From: Chinchilla lanigera
Taxonomy: Eukaryota; Chordata; Mammalia; Rodentia; Chinchillidae
Direction: 5' to 3'
Assembly: GCF_000276665.1 (NCBI RefSeq)
Contig: NW_004955429.1
Span: forward strand, 3,076,852 to 3,140,851
DNA length: 64,000 bases
Position 1 is the first letter of the stretch. Each line of letters starts with the position of its first letter. A program made the position numbers and the translations under genes. The notes beneath the pieces are model-generated. The model was given only the letters and a program-made list of their open reading frames with translations, had not been told where the DNA came from and made no database searches. Positions 36,701 to 47,706 of this stretch are shown here, piece after piece.

Positions 36701-38640
36701 GCCATAACCACCTGTCACTGAATTCTCGGTCTTGCTTTTGTCTCAGAGGCATGAGGATGTCTCATAAAGATGTCAGCACACTGGCGGGATGATTTGCTGA
36801 CTGGTCTCAGTTTGTTTGAGAAATGTTGGCAATTTATGAAAAACAGCCCCAGGTTCATTTCCAAATGTTCTGCTGTGGAATTCAGTTATGTGGCTTTTGT
36901 AGCTTTTTGTGAGTGGGATGAACTGAATCTTCCAGGAAGGGTGTTGGAAGACATTTCTGTGCCCTTAGTTTCACCTCAAATGAGACCCCAATGAACTCAC
37001 TCACTTTCCCCTGTGCACCCTTCCAGGTCTAGTTCTTCCCTTCTACAGCCTATGCTTCTGGGGCCATCTTCCTAGGGTATCCAGCCCCCAGAACCCGTGC
37101 TGTGGTTGGTTCCTCTCTCTCTTCATGTCACCCCTTGCTGCTCCATTTTTCTATCTCCTGGGCCAGCCACTCACCTCCCTCCCACCCCTCTGGCACAACC
37201 TTGGCCGCTCTCACTTCCTGCACCTGGACAGACAGGTGTGATCTCAGAGCTTCTAGCTGGCCCCTGGCTCCCGTCTCCTCACTAATCCACAGCCGTCATC
37301 CCGAACACAGAGACATCACTCCTCCCAGACCTGGTGATGGTTCCTATCGCTGAAACTCTTCATCTTTTTGTCTCTCCCTATGGAATACAATATTCTACCC
37401 ATAACCATGGCTCATATGGGCTTGATCCCCAGCTCAGAGTCTTTGGTACACGGGCAGCACACCCCATGATTCTCACTGGGTGCTATGGTAGGTCTTCAAC
37501 TGAGACTCCCAGCACAAGACCTCCATGCTCTCTGCCAGTTTTCTAGCCACTGCCATGAACCACTTTATCCTCCCAAACTCATCTCAAATTTCTCCAAGGA
37601 CCCTGTGCACTTTCAGGTATCTCTGCTCTTCAGCCTCAGTACCCTCATGTGATGGTGCTAGTGAGGCTCCACCACAGTTGTGCGGTGAAAGCTGCCTGTA
37701 AAATGCTATTTAGGGCAAACCATTCCTTCCTCCATGCTCTCCAACCAGTTCACCGGGACTGCAAGCCTTACAGCCTGGAGAGTGCCACACAGCAGAAGAC
37801 CATTACAGGTAAGCAGCAGCCTGGAGGGGCACTAATGAAGAATTGCTTTGCAATGTGGGGACCCCCTCTGGATTACCAGGGGTCTGGGAACACCCCGTCA
37901 GAGATGCCAACTCTAGGATTTTGAAAGTGCTAGCCACAAAGAAGAGAGTCATCTTCTGAGAAACTGGTTGGTTTTCAAGGGAGATGCCAGGCAGGGCTCC
38001 AGACTTGGACATTTTATTGTGAGGAAAGCATTAGGAAATCCCCTGCAACTATCTAGGAACCTTTGAATTCAGAGACAAGAATGGACCATGGATTTCCTTC
38101 ACTTTTAAACTAAGTCCTAATCTCTGGTTTGCGATATTTGGAAAAAAGTAATTCCCTCAAGAAGGACACATCTTTCCTAAACGTAAGCCCATTACATTAT
38201 ACTCTAGCAGTGCCCTCTAGGCCTTTACCTTATGCACCAAAGAAAGTCCCTTGCATTAAGAAGTTGGCCAAATGGATTCTCTCAGGTGCCTGGGAAGCTC
38301 AGGGGGGCTCTGCGCTGAGCAGAACTCCAGCAATTCCCTCATTTCTAGGGCTTCATATCTGGCTATTTGGTAAATTGAAATACCACACACTCTCAAGAAT
38401 TACAGCAGTAAGAACACAGAGCACTGCGTGTCCCAGGATGAACGTGCTGAGCTTTGCTCTCAAAGTAGTCTGTAGCACAGAGCACATTGGTGTTTATTTT
38501 TCTGAGACTCAAGGTAGGTAATTTAGCGAGTTCTCAAGCAGAGGAGGTTCCACAGCCTGCAGCACTTGCAGCCACAGATGACATTAAAGGTAAAACAACA
38601 GATGTGCACATTTGCACCTGCCAGAAAGTCTACAGATTTA

Positions 38641-38671
<31 letters not shown>

Positions 38672-41600
38672 CTTTATGGTGGTGTGATTGAACTCAAGAC
38701 CTCGAACATGCTAGGCAAGGGCTCTATCACTGAGCTACACACCCAATCCCCAATCCATGAATTGAATTCTTGCTCTGATCATTTGAGTAGGCACCTCCCA
38801 TTTCTCACTCTGTTTCTCATCTCTCTGTCTCTTGCTTCTCTCTTTCTCTCTGTCTGTCTCCTTCCCTCCCTCCTTCTCTGCCTCCCTCGCCCTCTTCTCT
38901 CTGGTGTTTCTCCCTGTTTGAATCATTGCTCTTGCTTAAGCCTCTGGTTTCATTTGGATCTTCATAATAGAAATAGATCAGGCTTAGCCGAAGCCCAAAG
39001 GACTGAGAGCAGAGGCCTAGAATGGACTGACTCTGGGATGGAGACCCACTGGCCCTCAGCACCCAGACACCTATATGGAGCCTGCAATCAATATGGGGCC
39101 TGCAATCAGGGCATGGAAAGCTCTAGTGCTTAAGCCAGCTGTCCCCAGGCCACACTCGGCCTTGGTCAGCAAAGTCAAGAACAGCAACCCTCTGACATGG
39201 GGCATAGCTGGCCCATCCTGACCCTTCCAAGCCTTCTTTCCACTAATTCAGCATAGCGTCCTTGGCTCCATCCCCTCCTTCCACACCCGTGGGCTCTCTG
39301 CATGTCAGCTAGCCTGAGTATCACAGAACAGGCTCTGCACACGCCCTCTGGCCTGGGCAGCCTGCACGGTCAGTGCTAACAGATGCTCCAGAGAGTATCA
39401 GCCTGTCTCCTTGTTCTGGAACAGGAATTGTGTGCCAAGATAGCTTCAGGCAGAGCCAATGTGAAGCTTTTCCTGGGCAGCATCTGGCCACTTGGCAGGG
39501 CATGGTGGGCATTTGGCAGCCTCTGCTGAATTCGGGCTTTTTGGTGGCCTGGAGAGCCAGTGCTCACGGGCATGGCTGACCAGGCTGATGTGCCATGTTT
39601 GCATGGGAACCCTGGCCTCCCTCTGCCTGTGCACTGGAAGAGCCTGAGGTTGTGTTTTACATTCTGCATTTCCCCTTTTGGACCTGAAAATGCTTTATGC
39701 TAATCAAATTTTACTTCCTTTATTCTTTGCAGCGTTTTCTTAAAGGTCTAGGGCTTAAGGCACTAAATAAAAGCTATTTTCCAGCATCAATCAGAGCTCT
39801 GTCAGTGAAGGTTATCATGAGAAAGAAAACCCAGGATGGTATTGTCATGAGTATGGCTGACTTTAAGTAAAATGACTGTATTAAACCCCGAACCCGAACT
39901 TTCAACATTGGTCAGTTATGAGATGCTTAATGTTTTGATTTTGTCAAAGGAGTGGACAATATTATTTTAAGGAACATGAAAGTTATAGATCTTCTCCCTA
40001 GAAAAGTGCGGACTGCCTGTGAGTTTTAAACAATTTTGGTGGCTAGTGCAGGGATCCCAAGAATAAAACCCAGATAGAAAACTCTGTTTCTGAGAGACAT
40101 CCTGCCCAGCTCACTTGATGGGGGATTTGATTTTTTTGTGGTTTATACATTCTATACCTGAGTGCAACATCACACAAGGCTAGGAACAAAGCACAGGGCA
40201 GAGTGCGTCACCTGCAGCAGCAGTACCTGGAAATGGAGTGGCATTTGCTTTTCACATTGGGCTTGCAACACCTTACATTGTTAATAAGATAAATGCACGT
40301 ACCTCTCCACACCGCTCAGCTTCCACTTGTGCTTCCGGGACATCAGTAATCCCCCACCCCAAGCTGCCTGAAAAGGAAGATCAAACAAAGGAAAAAGGAG
40401 CAGGTTTTCATTTCCATATTTTGGTGTCTTTCAGAGTAATCAGTCTCAGGGTGACACTGATCTTCCCAACCTCAGGCAACTAACAGGGGTTCGACACCTT
40501 GCTCTGGTGCCAGACCATAAAATTCAATTTGGAGGAGGGCTGTTCTAGGATCTCAAATTCTGGCCCCTATTTATGTAGGTATAAGGAGCCAAACAGGGGC
40601 ACATTTCCTCAGTCTATATGAGTTGGACAAAGATACTCCCCGTACCTCATCACCACCACCTTATTAGTCCTGGTGAAGACCAGGTCCTCAGAATGAGAAA
40701 CCATATGGTCACATTTTATGTAGAGAAGATAGACTAGGGACCCGTTAGTTTTCAAGTTGCAAGTCAAAATGATCCAACCCAGTGCTGTTCAAAGTGCTGG
40801 CTCACAGAGCAGAGAGATCTTTACTAAAATATACATCAACTATGACTTCCTTCCCTGAGAAAATCTTGCCATGAAAAATAAATCAACTGATCCAAAAGTT
40901 GTGCTTAGCTTGTGATGGTTTACGGTGGTGGGTGGTAGTCACATAAACTCTTTGCCTCACCATAGATCATGGGCAAATGATTCAGAGATGGCAGCTGATC
41001 TTCAAACCACACTTTGAGTTATATGCTGATCTTAAATCTCTTCAATTCATCCCTCTAAGAAGTGTTAGTTTTCTCATTTGGAAATGGCACACCTCTGTTA
41101 ATTTTTAATGTAACTAAGTCTTGAGTGAAAACATCTCAAATATAATTTAGCTTCTTAGTTGACCAAGCTAGAAAATTGGGAATTTCGTAGTCCATATTTT
41201 TTAGTAAGTTGTTAATCTAGCTTTCAGGATACCTAACTTGAACCTGAGTTTTTGCTTGCTGGATTTCCTATATAAATGCAAATTCCTTCACAAATTCCCC
41301 CCTTTGGTGGCGCTAGGGACTGAACTCAGCTCTTTTGCATGGAGCTACATCCCCAGCCCTTTTTTGAATTTTAATTTTGAGATAGGATTTTGCTAAGTTG
41401 TTAACTTGTCCAGCTGGGCTCAAACTTGCAGTCCTCCTGCCATGAGAAAGATAGATCAGCATATGTTGACTATATGTAGGTTATATTCCCCCAAGGACAC
41501 TGTGGCTCAGTGGATTAAAAACCAAGCATTCAGCTCTAGTACTGGTCATAGAAATAAGAATCCTTCATGTTGGGAACCTTAAGGCACAATCAGTCTCAGG

Positions 41601-43622
41601 AGGCTTCCAGAAAATACTGTACACCTTGTGGGCTGTGTGTTCCTTAAGGGATACTTACATCCACGTGCATCCAGATCTTGTACTTTTTGCAAATGTCAGC
41701 CACAGCTAACAGAGGATCAAATGCTCCATACACAGTGGTTCCAGCTGTGGCACTCACAAGGAAAGGAACAAACCCCTACACAAACAAGAAAACCCCACAT
41801 ACTGTAAACAGAGGTTCAAGGCTTCTTTTAATAGGCTAATTAGAAGCAATGGAAATCTTTCCCCTGCTACACACATATGTGTATGTTTAGAACTATCAGA
41901 AGGTTATCACCACTCTGCAGTCCGGTATGAATCAATATTCATTCTCGAAAATCTGCATTGTCCAGGTCATTCTGCTGAACCCAACAGCTGCCTTGTGATA
42001 GCAGACATTCAGTTCTCAGGAAAGAATATTCTGAGCTAGAGGTTGCCAGTGATGTTCACAAGCCATTTATTTATACACTCCTGGTAGCCTTTCTGGCCCC
42101 TTTAATCCTTTTACTCTAGTCTTTCTTCTTCACAACAAAGGCTCTGAACTTGCCACATCCTCTGGTGCAAGCAGGTAGGGGGAGGAGGAGAAAGAGTCTC
42201 AGGGGAAAGTTTCCATGGGGTCAAACAATAAGACAGGAGTTTAACCCATCTAAGTAGTCCTCAGTCTGTCTGGCCATGGCTAAATGAAGATTGACTGAAA
42301 TAAGCTGTGGTTGTAAGAAAGCAGAAGAATGACATAAATAGAATTAGTCTTATCACTCACTCCATAATGACAGTGTCCTGTTGGTTTACAGAACATGATG
42401 TTTAGGAGTCAGTCTTTAGGTGGCAGCAAAGGCTTATTAATCTTGTGGTTTATGTTGTAGGGGGAAAAGAAAATATTCACTCCTAAGTTTATAATAATAA
42501 AATGTATATGTATATTGCTAAACTGGAAATGATAGATCACATTCACTAAAAATTAAACAGAGAATTTTAAAAACAAACTCTCTGACTTGCAAACCATTTA
42601 GAGATGTAAATGACTTTTCCAGAGCTTTGTGGCCATCTCTGGCAAGTCTTCAGAACTTCTTGCTTCTAAAAAAGAGTTCCAAATTACTGCCTACAAAATT
42701 AGATGTATGGAGAATCAATCATCTCAGCATGTGTTTAGGCAGAAAAAACTGGTCCTTTTAAATAACTGTATAATTGTAACTCACATGCTGCGTGAATACT
42801 TTGGTGTCTCCCACCTGTGAAAATGATCTTCAAATGTGTGCTATCTTAATGAGTATACTCAGCATACTAGGAGACAAACGCATTGGACACTGTTATAATA
42901 TCTCTGTATAAATCCTCTATACAGCAATTTAATCTTTTCTAAGACCTGTATAAGTCTTAAATTTTTTCTTTAGAAAAAATGTACCTGTACTTATACAGGT
43001 ACATAACAAAGAGAAACTAATAATTAGATGCAGAATTCCATATTCTCTTTAAAGCTAGGAGATTTGAAGATTGGATCCCGTTTTGGTTTAGGTCTAAAAT
43101 GTCCCCCAAAAGTCTTACGTGTTTTGGGGCTTTTGGAAAGTGAATGGATCACAGGGGTACTATAGGCATGAGTGGATTAATCTACTGATGAGTTCATAGC
43201 TGAATGTGCCACCAAGAGGTGGGGCCTGGTTAAAAGATGAGTCACTGGGATTGTGACCTAGAAGGGCACTTTCTTGTCCCTAACTCCTCCTTCCTCTCTC
43301 TGGCTCTTGGCTACCACGGGTTGAGCAGCTTTCCTCTGCCAGGCTCTTCTGCCATGCCATTTCATGGACTGAACCCTTTGCAACCATTAGACAAATAAAC
43401 CTCTCCTTCTTTAAACTGTGGGTGTCAGGTATTTTGTCCCAGTAATGAAAAAGCTGAATAATACAAGTTCTTTTTAAAAATAAAACCTAAGTGAGTTCTT
43501 TGGTTAGAAATGGAAGTACAGATCTTCAGTTTATTATGAGGTAGGTGAGATCCCCACAACAACTTACTTTCTGTTTGACTTCAAGGATTCTTCTTTCGAG
43601 ATCAGATGGGATCATTTTTCCT
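19602..43622 (-). CDS. GAD2: GAD2, glutamate decarboxylase 65 kDa, C-terminal half (exons 9-16)
   Basis: GAD65 is a PLP-dependent enzyme that decarboxylates L-glutamate to GABA at inhibitory nerve terminals and in pancreatic beta cells. Eight exons join in frame on the minus strand: 43568-43622, 41659-41775, 40303-40367, 34558-34636, 31733-31882, 26935-27042, 26538-26627 and 19602-19775. Together they give 278 codons plus TAA. Counting back from residue 585 puts the Schiff-base lysine of NPHK at position 396, its known GAD65 position. The DAAWGGG cofactor motif and the [11 protein letters not shown] catalytic loop are also present. It is GAD65 rather than GAD67 because of stretches such as [19 protein letters not shown]. 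All boundaries are GT/AG and no stop or frameshift was seen. Introns from 9 to 15 are 1792, 1291, 5666, 2675, 4690, 307 and 6762 bp. The N-terminal half, including the palmitoylated membrane-targeting region, is outside the window. In human the order is MYO3A-GAD2-APBB1IP. Confidence 0.97.
20500..20800 (+). repeat. L2-like ancient LINE fragment (weak)
   Basis: tctcaactgtaagttcctggagggcatatttggtccc, then ccaagacagtgctaggtatgtgttga, resembles an L2 3' end. Lies in GAD2 intron 15. Confidence 0.4.
20940..21172 (-). mobile_element. Chimeric B1-ID SINE, antisense
   Basis: The ID part reversed (tgctgaggtttgaactcagggcctcatgtgtgctaggcaagcac) is followed by the B1 part reversed (ttttgctaagttgcccaggcgggtctcacacttgtgatcc). 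In GAD2 intron 15. Confidence 0.85.
23018..23125 (+). mobile_element. ID SINE (diverged)
   Basis: ggggctgcggggggtagctcaggggtacagtgcttgcctac, then ggggttcaaccctagg and an A-rich (AAACC)n-like tail. In GAD2 intron 15. Confidence 0.8.
23556..23885 (+). mobile_element. MaLR-type LTR fragment
   Basis: agagagctcccttgccctccttctgccacgtgaagacacag, then ccttactcttggactttccagaccccagaactgtgatgaataaatttctgttg, is the 3' half of an ERVL-MaLR LTR, including its AATAAA. In GAD2 intron 15. Confidence 0.75.
25113..25287 (+). mobile_element. MER5-type (hAT-Charlie) non-autonomous transposon
   Basis: agtggttctcaactacagagctgcacactggagtaacctgcagaactt begins it. The complementary-style end ggttatgaaccacc closes it, as in palindromic MER5/MER20-class elements. 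In GAD2 intron 15. Confidence 0.65.
25785..25945 (+). mobile_element. MIR SINE
   Basis: ctggagtcagactttctgtgtgatttttgggaaagttac, then gaattaaatgatctaacaccc, matches MIR in sense orientation. In GAD2 intron 15. Confidence 0.75.
26379..26530 (+). mobile_element. Young ID SINE abutting GAD2 exon 15 donor
   Basis: ID body 26396-26470 with Pol III boxes, and tail (AAAAC)n (26474-26513). Perfect 17-bp duplications ACCAAAGCAGCACTCAG occupy 26379-26395 and 26514-26530. The next seven bases, 26531-26537, are the reverse complement of GTAAGTG, the donor of GAD2 intron 15. The element therefore sits from intron position +8 onward, antisense to GAD2. Confidence 0.96.
26538..26627 (-). CDS. GAD2: GAD2 exon 15
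   Basis: 90 nt, phase 0, 30 codons from [14 protein letters not shown] to RMSRLSK (residues 499-528). This stretch differs strongly between GAD65 and GAD67 and identifies the gene. The acceptor is TTTGCAG. The donor GTAAGTG (26531-26537) directly abuts the target-site duplication of an ID SINE. Confidence 0.97.
26935..27042 (-). CDS. GAD2: GAD2 exon 14
   Basis: 108 nt, phase 0, 36 codons from [12 protein letters not shown] to YQMVFDGK (residues 463-498). It is separated from exon 15 by only 307 bp, the shortest intron here. The acceptor is CCCATAG and the donor GTATGT. As I recall, the human protein has YEMVF where this one has YQMVF. Confidence 0.96.
28380..28815 (+). repeat. L2-like ancient LINE fragment (weak)
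   Basis: The block ccttctttctggaatgtccttctcccggc is followed by acagggatttctgtatttattttatcctgc and gcaccaggtacaataacagatacac, in L2 3'-end order with heavy decay. In GAD2 intron 13. Confidence 0.4.
30661..30718 (+). repeat. (CA)n microsatellite
   Basis: CT run followed by about 25 CA units with one TA interruption. In GAD2 intron 13. Confidence 0.97.
31733..31882 (-). CDS. GAD2: GAD2 exon 13 (catalytic loop)
   Basis: 150 nt, phase 0, 50 codons from [10 protein letters not shown] to LMWRAK (residues 413-462). It contains the [11 protein letters not shown] loop (423-433). In GAD65 this loop is mobile and carries Tyr425; its flexibility underlies the enzyme's tendency to lose PLP and remain as apoenzyme. 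The acceptor is CTTTTAG and the donor GTGAGC. Confidence 0.97.
34558..34636 (-). CDS. GAD2: GAD2 exon 12 (PLP lysine)
   Basis: 79 nt. One base completes the split Arg, then come 26 codons from [13 protein letters not shown] to LLVREE. The lysine in NPHK forms the internal aldimine with PLP and falls at residue 396 when counted back from the C-terminus. The acceptor is TTAG and the donor GTACGT. Confidence 0.97.
35341..35400 (+). repeat. CT-rich polypyrimidine tract
   Basis: About 60 bp, nearly all C/T on the plus strand, next to an antisense SINE. In GAD2 intron 11. Confidence 0.9.
35405..35578 (-). mobile_element. Chimeric B1-ID SINE, antisense
   Basis: gtactggagattgaacctagggccctcacgctgagctacat (ID reversed) is followed by ttgctaaattgcccagggtgggttcaaacctgtagtccttctgcctcagcttccc (B1 reversed). 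Confidence 0.85.
36295..36480 (+). mobile_element. MIR SINE
   Basis: gagccagatagtatgggtttacatgcatgttccatcatttcctcttgatcttgagcaagttatttaagctctctg is a sense MIR 5' and core region. Confidence 0.8.
38643..38752 (-). mobile_element. (GT)n microsatellite plus antisense ID SINE
   Basis: The (GT)14 run at 38643-38671 directly precedes ggtgtgattgaactcaagacctcgaacatgctaggcaagggctctatcactgagctacacacccaatcc, a reversed ID element. In SINE orientation the repeat is (AC)n at its tail. Confidence 0.85.
38812..38905 (+). repeat. CT-rich polypyrimidine tract
   Basis: About 90 bp of mostly C/T (ctctctgtctcttgcttctctctttctctctgtctg and onward). In GAD2 intron 11. Confidence 0.9.
40303..40367 (-). CDS. GAD2: GAD2 exon 11
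   Basis: 65 nt encoding [21 protein letters not shown] plus two bases of the following Arg codon (AG/G). It continues the DAAWGGG cofactor-binding motif begun in exon 10. The acceptor is CCTTTTCAG and the donor GTACGT. Confidence 0.96.
41296..41450 (-). mobile_element. Chimeric B1-ID SINE, antisense, short
   Basis: ggcgctagggactgaactcagctcttttgcatggagctacatccccagccc (ID reversed), then gataggattttgctaagttgttaacttgtccagctgggctcaaacttgcagtcctcctgcc (B1 reversed). In GAD2 intron 10. Confidence 0.8.
41659..41775 (-). CDS. GAD2: GAD2 exon 10
   Basis: 117 nt, phase 0 at both ends, 39 codons from GFVPFLV to KIWMHVD (residues 326-364). The final Asp (D364) is the conserved aspartate that pairs with the pyridine nitrogen of PLP in group II decarboxylases. 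The [14 protein letters not shown] segment is typical of the family. The acceptor reads TGTAG and the donor GTAAGT. Confidence 0.96.
43082..43468 (+). mobile_element. MaLR-type LTR
   Basis: ttggtttaggtctaaaatgtcccccaaaag near the start, ggtggggcctggttaaaagatgagtcactggg in the middle, then aataaacctctccttctttaaactgtgggtgtcaggtattttgtcccagtaatgaaaaagctga at the end. Near full length. In GAD2 intron 9, sense to the plus strand and antisense to GAD2. Confidence 0.8.
43568..43622 (-). CDS. GAD2: GAD2 exon 9
   Basis: 55 nt encoding [18 protein letters not shown]. The first base, A, completes an arginine codon (AG/A) split with the upstream exon. The acceptor is TTTTTCAG and the donor GTAAGT. It corresponds to residues 308-325 by human numbering. 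As I remember the human protein, it has alanine where this sequence has valine in ILEVK. The preceding exon, which should end in an ILIKCDE-like sequence, was not found in 43623-64000. Confidence 0.95.
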
Positions 43623-45359
43623 CTGAAAAACAAAATAGATATAGCATAGGTTTGTTGGGAATAAGTTACTGTTTTCTTTACAATGTGAGTGGCCCTATGA
43701 GGATAAAACCCAATCTTATACCACTAATAATAATGCTCAGTTAAAACAGTTGTTTGCCTCTTTCCAGGAAAAAATGCATTTCCCTCCCTGAATGATGACA
43801 CATGGCTCTAATTTCCTGGCATGTTTGGGAGGCTTCTGTACACACTGTGTTTAGAATGGCCATAGTGTCCTACTATTCTGTGGAAAGGCCGATCTTAAGT
43901 CATGCTCTTAATTCAGTTAAAATAAGCTTGATTTGGAGCAAGACATTTGGCAGTAAAAGGAGAATACAGAGAAAAGCCATTTTCATTCCAACATTTCTAG
44001 TGAGTCCACCCACAGTTCTACATATAGATGAAATGCCAAGAAGAGAAAAGATAGTCTGAAATACTTGAACCAAGTATTAAGTTCCTAAACCACCTAATTA
44101 CATTCCAAGTGTTAAGAGCATGAAGTAGACCAAGAACTCATGGTCTCAACTTTTAAACATAGATAGGCATCAGAGGAAGAAATATCATTTCATTCTCAAC
44201 ATATTCCTTTCCTAAAGTGAAAGCACAGATAATACTTTCCTTGGTATTATGATAAACAGAAGAGCTTATTTTAACAACAAGCCAAATATGGTTGGATGTG
44301 TGATGTTACAAAGGTACTTAATTTCCTGTGTCAAATATCCCTGGAAAATAATAGTACTTAGAGAGTTATGAGGGCTGAATAAGTTAATCAAATGATATGA
44401 AAAGTGGTTGGCATTTATTAAGTGTTCAATAAATGTTGGCTTTAATCAATGAGATTGTTTTTATGCAACATGACATTCCCATTTCAAGACTAAGGAAGAA
44501 GAACAGGCAAAGGACAGATAGAGTAGTTACAAGGTACTGTAGGCAGTGAAGTATTTTCTAAGGTTGCTAAACATTTCACATTGGCATTATCAGTGTAGGT
44601 TTTATAAAGACGATTTGGAAAACTAAGTGAGAGGTGGTATCACAGTAAATGGCTGGGAATGCCATTGGCACTTAGAGAGCAGCGAGTGGGGTTTTTGTTT
44701 TGTCACCAGCTCAGTGGCACGTTTGTGGATGTTCCTGTGAATCCGGTTGTACGGCAAGCATTGGGCTGCTTTATTACATCATTTGGTGTTGTCTTGCCTA
44801 AGCTTTTACATACATGAAATATGGTATTTTATTACAAATTAGTTCTCTAATGTTTCTTCATTTTTAAAATTAATTTGAGCATTATACAGTAGGTGGGTAA
44901 GTGATATTTTCTGCCATTTTTATTTCAGGCCTGTAAAAGAGGTGTAACAAAATAGCTGGAATAAAAAGTAGACATCAAACCTCAAAGCACAAGAATCACT
45001 GACTCAGGTGGAGCTCTTTTCCAAGGCAAAGCTGTTCACATTCAGTTACTTGGGCGATGGTAATGGATTGGCCCGGGGTAGTTTGTCTGGCTGGAATGGG
45101 ACAGAGGGCGTTGTAGGTAGATTGAGGGTACTGGGGCTGGGGAAAGGAGCCCTAGAAAGCATCTCCCTCCCTGAGTTTTCCCTACCCTTCACAGCGTGGC
45201 CTGTGGGCCTCCCTGAAAGTAGTAAGGTTCAGCTTCAGCCAATACTCCAGCCCTGCTGTCAACAAAATGCTTGTCTTACAGAGGGAATTCCAGTATTATA
45301 TTATATTTATCTTTTATGTACAATTTTAAGCACATTAATATTGCCACAGAATCTTTTCC

Positions 45360-45537
45360 TCCAGTACTGAAGACTAAACTGAGTGCCTTCACATTGAGTT
45401 ATATCCCCAGCCTTCCCTTTTTAAAATTTCATTTTGAGACAGGGTCTCCCTAAACTGTTAAATTGCCTTCTGGCCTGAGCTGTCTAGAGTCCTGGGATTA
45501 CAGGCGTGTGCCACCATGCCCGGTGCCAAAGTACTTT
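45360..45537 (-). mobile_element. Chimeric B1-ID SINE, antisense
   Basis: cagtactgaagactaaactgagtgccttcacattgagttatatccccagcc (ID reversed), then gagacagggtctccctaaactgttaaattgcc and gggattacaggcgtgtgccaccatgcccggtgcc (B1 reversed). It lies next to the 3' end of the HSPD1 pseudogene. Confidence 0.87.
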
Positions 45538-45549
45538 TGTAGGTAAATC

Positions 45550-47706
45550 TGAAACTTTGTTTTCTAACTTTAAACACGAGGGTTATTACACAAGGGTTGT
45601 CACATAATGATCTTCCCTATTTTGTACACAATTATTCTTCCTCTCCATGGAAAAGCTGCTTCTGAACTTCTTGTATGTGACATCAGGCTGTAACAGAATA
45701 GTAGTAGAAATGCCTCCATGATTTAAGTTGAAAGCAGTATTGGCATGTGGCATGTGGCTCTGGCATCCAGTTTCAGGAAGGTACAAGTGTTTTTGTATTC
45801 AAAAATAAAAAAATAAATGATCTGTAAGCATGAACAACGACAGCAGTAAGCCATCATATATTGTAACTGAAACCCAGAAGGGTGGGCATGTGATTTCCAT
45901 TACATCAGCCAGCCTTCTTTTCATTTCCTTCACCTGAATTCTCTGAAGTTCCTGGGGAGGACCCTACGTGCTGCTTCCTGTCACAGTTCATGAGTGAGGG
46001 CCAAGCACTTTTCTAGGCTAGAGCATCCCACACCCATCCCACCACTCATCCCACCCATGGTCCCCATGGCAGGGTCCTTCTTCTCTGTAGGGATTTCTGT
46101 GACCACAACTTCCACTGACCACCCCACAGCATCCAGCAGAGCAGTTCTTACAACCTTTATTGGATCAATAATTCCTTTCTTTGCCATATTCACAAAGTCT
46201 CCAAGCATGGCATCATAGCCAACTTCGGAGGTTACTACAGAGGATTTTCTCAATTATCAAAGATCCTTCCACATGAGCGTTCTTTGCAATGGTCATCGCA
46301 GGGATTTTCAGTGTTCTTTTAATAATTTCTATACCAATTTTTTGATCTTTGTTAGCAGGAGTTAAGGCCTCCAGGGTGGGAATGCACTGAAGCAAGGCAC
46401 AGCTGCTCCCCAGCACAATGCCTTCTTCCAAGGTTGGCCTCATAGCATTGAGGGCATCTGTGATCCTGTCTTTCTTCTCAGTCACCTCAGCATCACTTGT
46501 CCCACCATACTTCAGCACAGTTGCTCCATCTGAAACCTTTACCAGCCACTCATTCAGTTTCTCCTCCTCATGTTCACTGGGTGTCATCTTTGGTCACGAT
46601 GACCTCTCCAACTTTTCCTAAGTCGTCAAGTTGAATATCTTCAAGCATCTTCAAGAGTTAGGGTCGACCCCTCTTTGCCAAACACAGCAGCACCAGTAGC
46701 AATAGCCACATCTTTCAGATGGTTTTTCCTACTGTCTCCAAACCCTGGCGCTTTGACTGTAACAACCTGAAGACCAACCGTTAGCCTGTTCAAAACCAGG
46801 GTACTGAGAGCTTCTCTGTCAAAGTTCTCAGCAATTATGACCAAGGGCTTCCGGTGAGCACTGGCAATTTTAAGAGTGGGTACAATGGACTGGATGCTAG
46901 AGATTTTCTTCTCACTCAGTAGAACATAGACATCCTGGATTTCAAAGTTCTTGACTTTCGATGTGTTAATAAAGTACAGAGAAATATATCATTGATCAAA
47001 CTTCATGCCTTCAATAATTTCCAATTCATCACTCAGGTCTTTCTATCCTTCCCTGTGATGATGCGCTTCAGGCTGACCTTCTTCATGTTGTCAGATATGA
47101 TGTTGCCAATTTCTTTGTCTCCATTTGCAGAAATTGTAGCAACCTGAGCAGTTTCTTCAGGGGTTGTCACAGGTTTAGACTGTTTCTTAAATTCAGCAAT
47201 CACAGCATCAATAGCAACATCACACCTCTGATTTCCATGGGGTTTGTGCCTTTGCTGATCTTCTCGAAGCCTTCCTTGGCAGTGGAGCATGCCCGGATAG
47301 TTGCAGTGGTGGTGCCATCCCCTGCCTGTTCGTTTATGTTGCTGGCAACATCTTGAACAAGTTTAGTCCAGATATTTTTGTATCTGTCCTTTAAATCAAT
47401 TGACCTTGCAACAGTCACACCATCTTTAGTTACTGTGGGACTTCCCCAGCTCTGTTCAATAATCACTGTTCTTCTCTTTGGTCCCACTGTAATGATGACG
47501 GCATGGACCAGGAGGCCCACACCCTGAAGCATCAAGGCATGGGTGTCTGCACTGAATTTCACGTCTTTGGCATCAGCCCTAGTGAGCTGTGGGGTCCGCA
47601 CCCAGGACCTTGGTCTTGCCTGGCTGAGGACAGTGGGAAGACCCAGTATTTCTGTGGGGTGGCAGTGGGAGCACACGAGGTGAGAAAGGCTGTCGGTGGT
47701 GAGTGG
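45550..47706 (-). pseudogene. HSPD1P: Processed HSPD1 (HSP60 chaperonin) pseudogene
   Basis: An intronless retrocopy of mitochondrial chaperonin HSP60 mRNA. It spans 5'UTR-like sequence (about 47650-47706), the coding region and a full 3'UTR-like segment down to a short A-rich end near 45550. Recognisable pieces in order are [42 protein letters not shown] (ATP-binding region), [56 protein letters not shown] and the GGM-rich tail. Damage: the start codon is ATA (47647-47649); frames shift repeatedly; an in-frame TGA lies near 46992; about 30 codons between the VTKDD and EEEKLNEW regions (about 46584) are deleted; and the terminal GGMGGGMF-like end is altered. It runs in the same direction as GAD2, inside its presumed intron 8. 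The parent gene has introns and normally pairs with HSPE1, so this copy arose by reverse transcription. Confidence 0.95.

Noticed and set aside
19602..43622. GAD1 (GAD67) instead of GAD2
   Set aside because: The exon 13-15 sequences ([48 protein letters not shown]) are GAD65-type. Residue numbering back from 585 also places the PLP lysine at 396, as in GAD65.
45550..47706. A functional second chaperonin gene
   Set aside because: Start codon lost, several frameshifts, an in-frame stop and a ~30-codon deletion.
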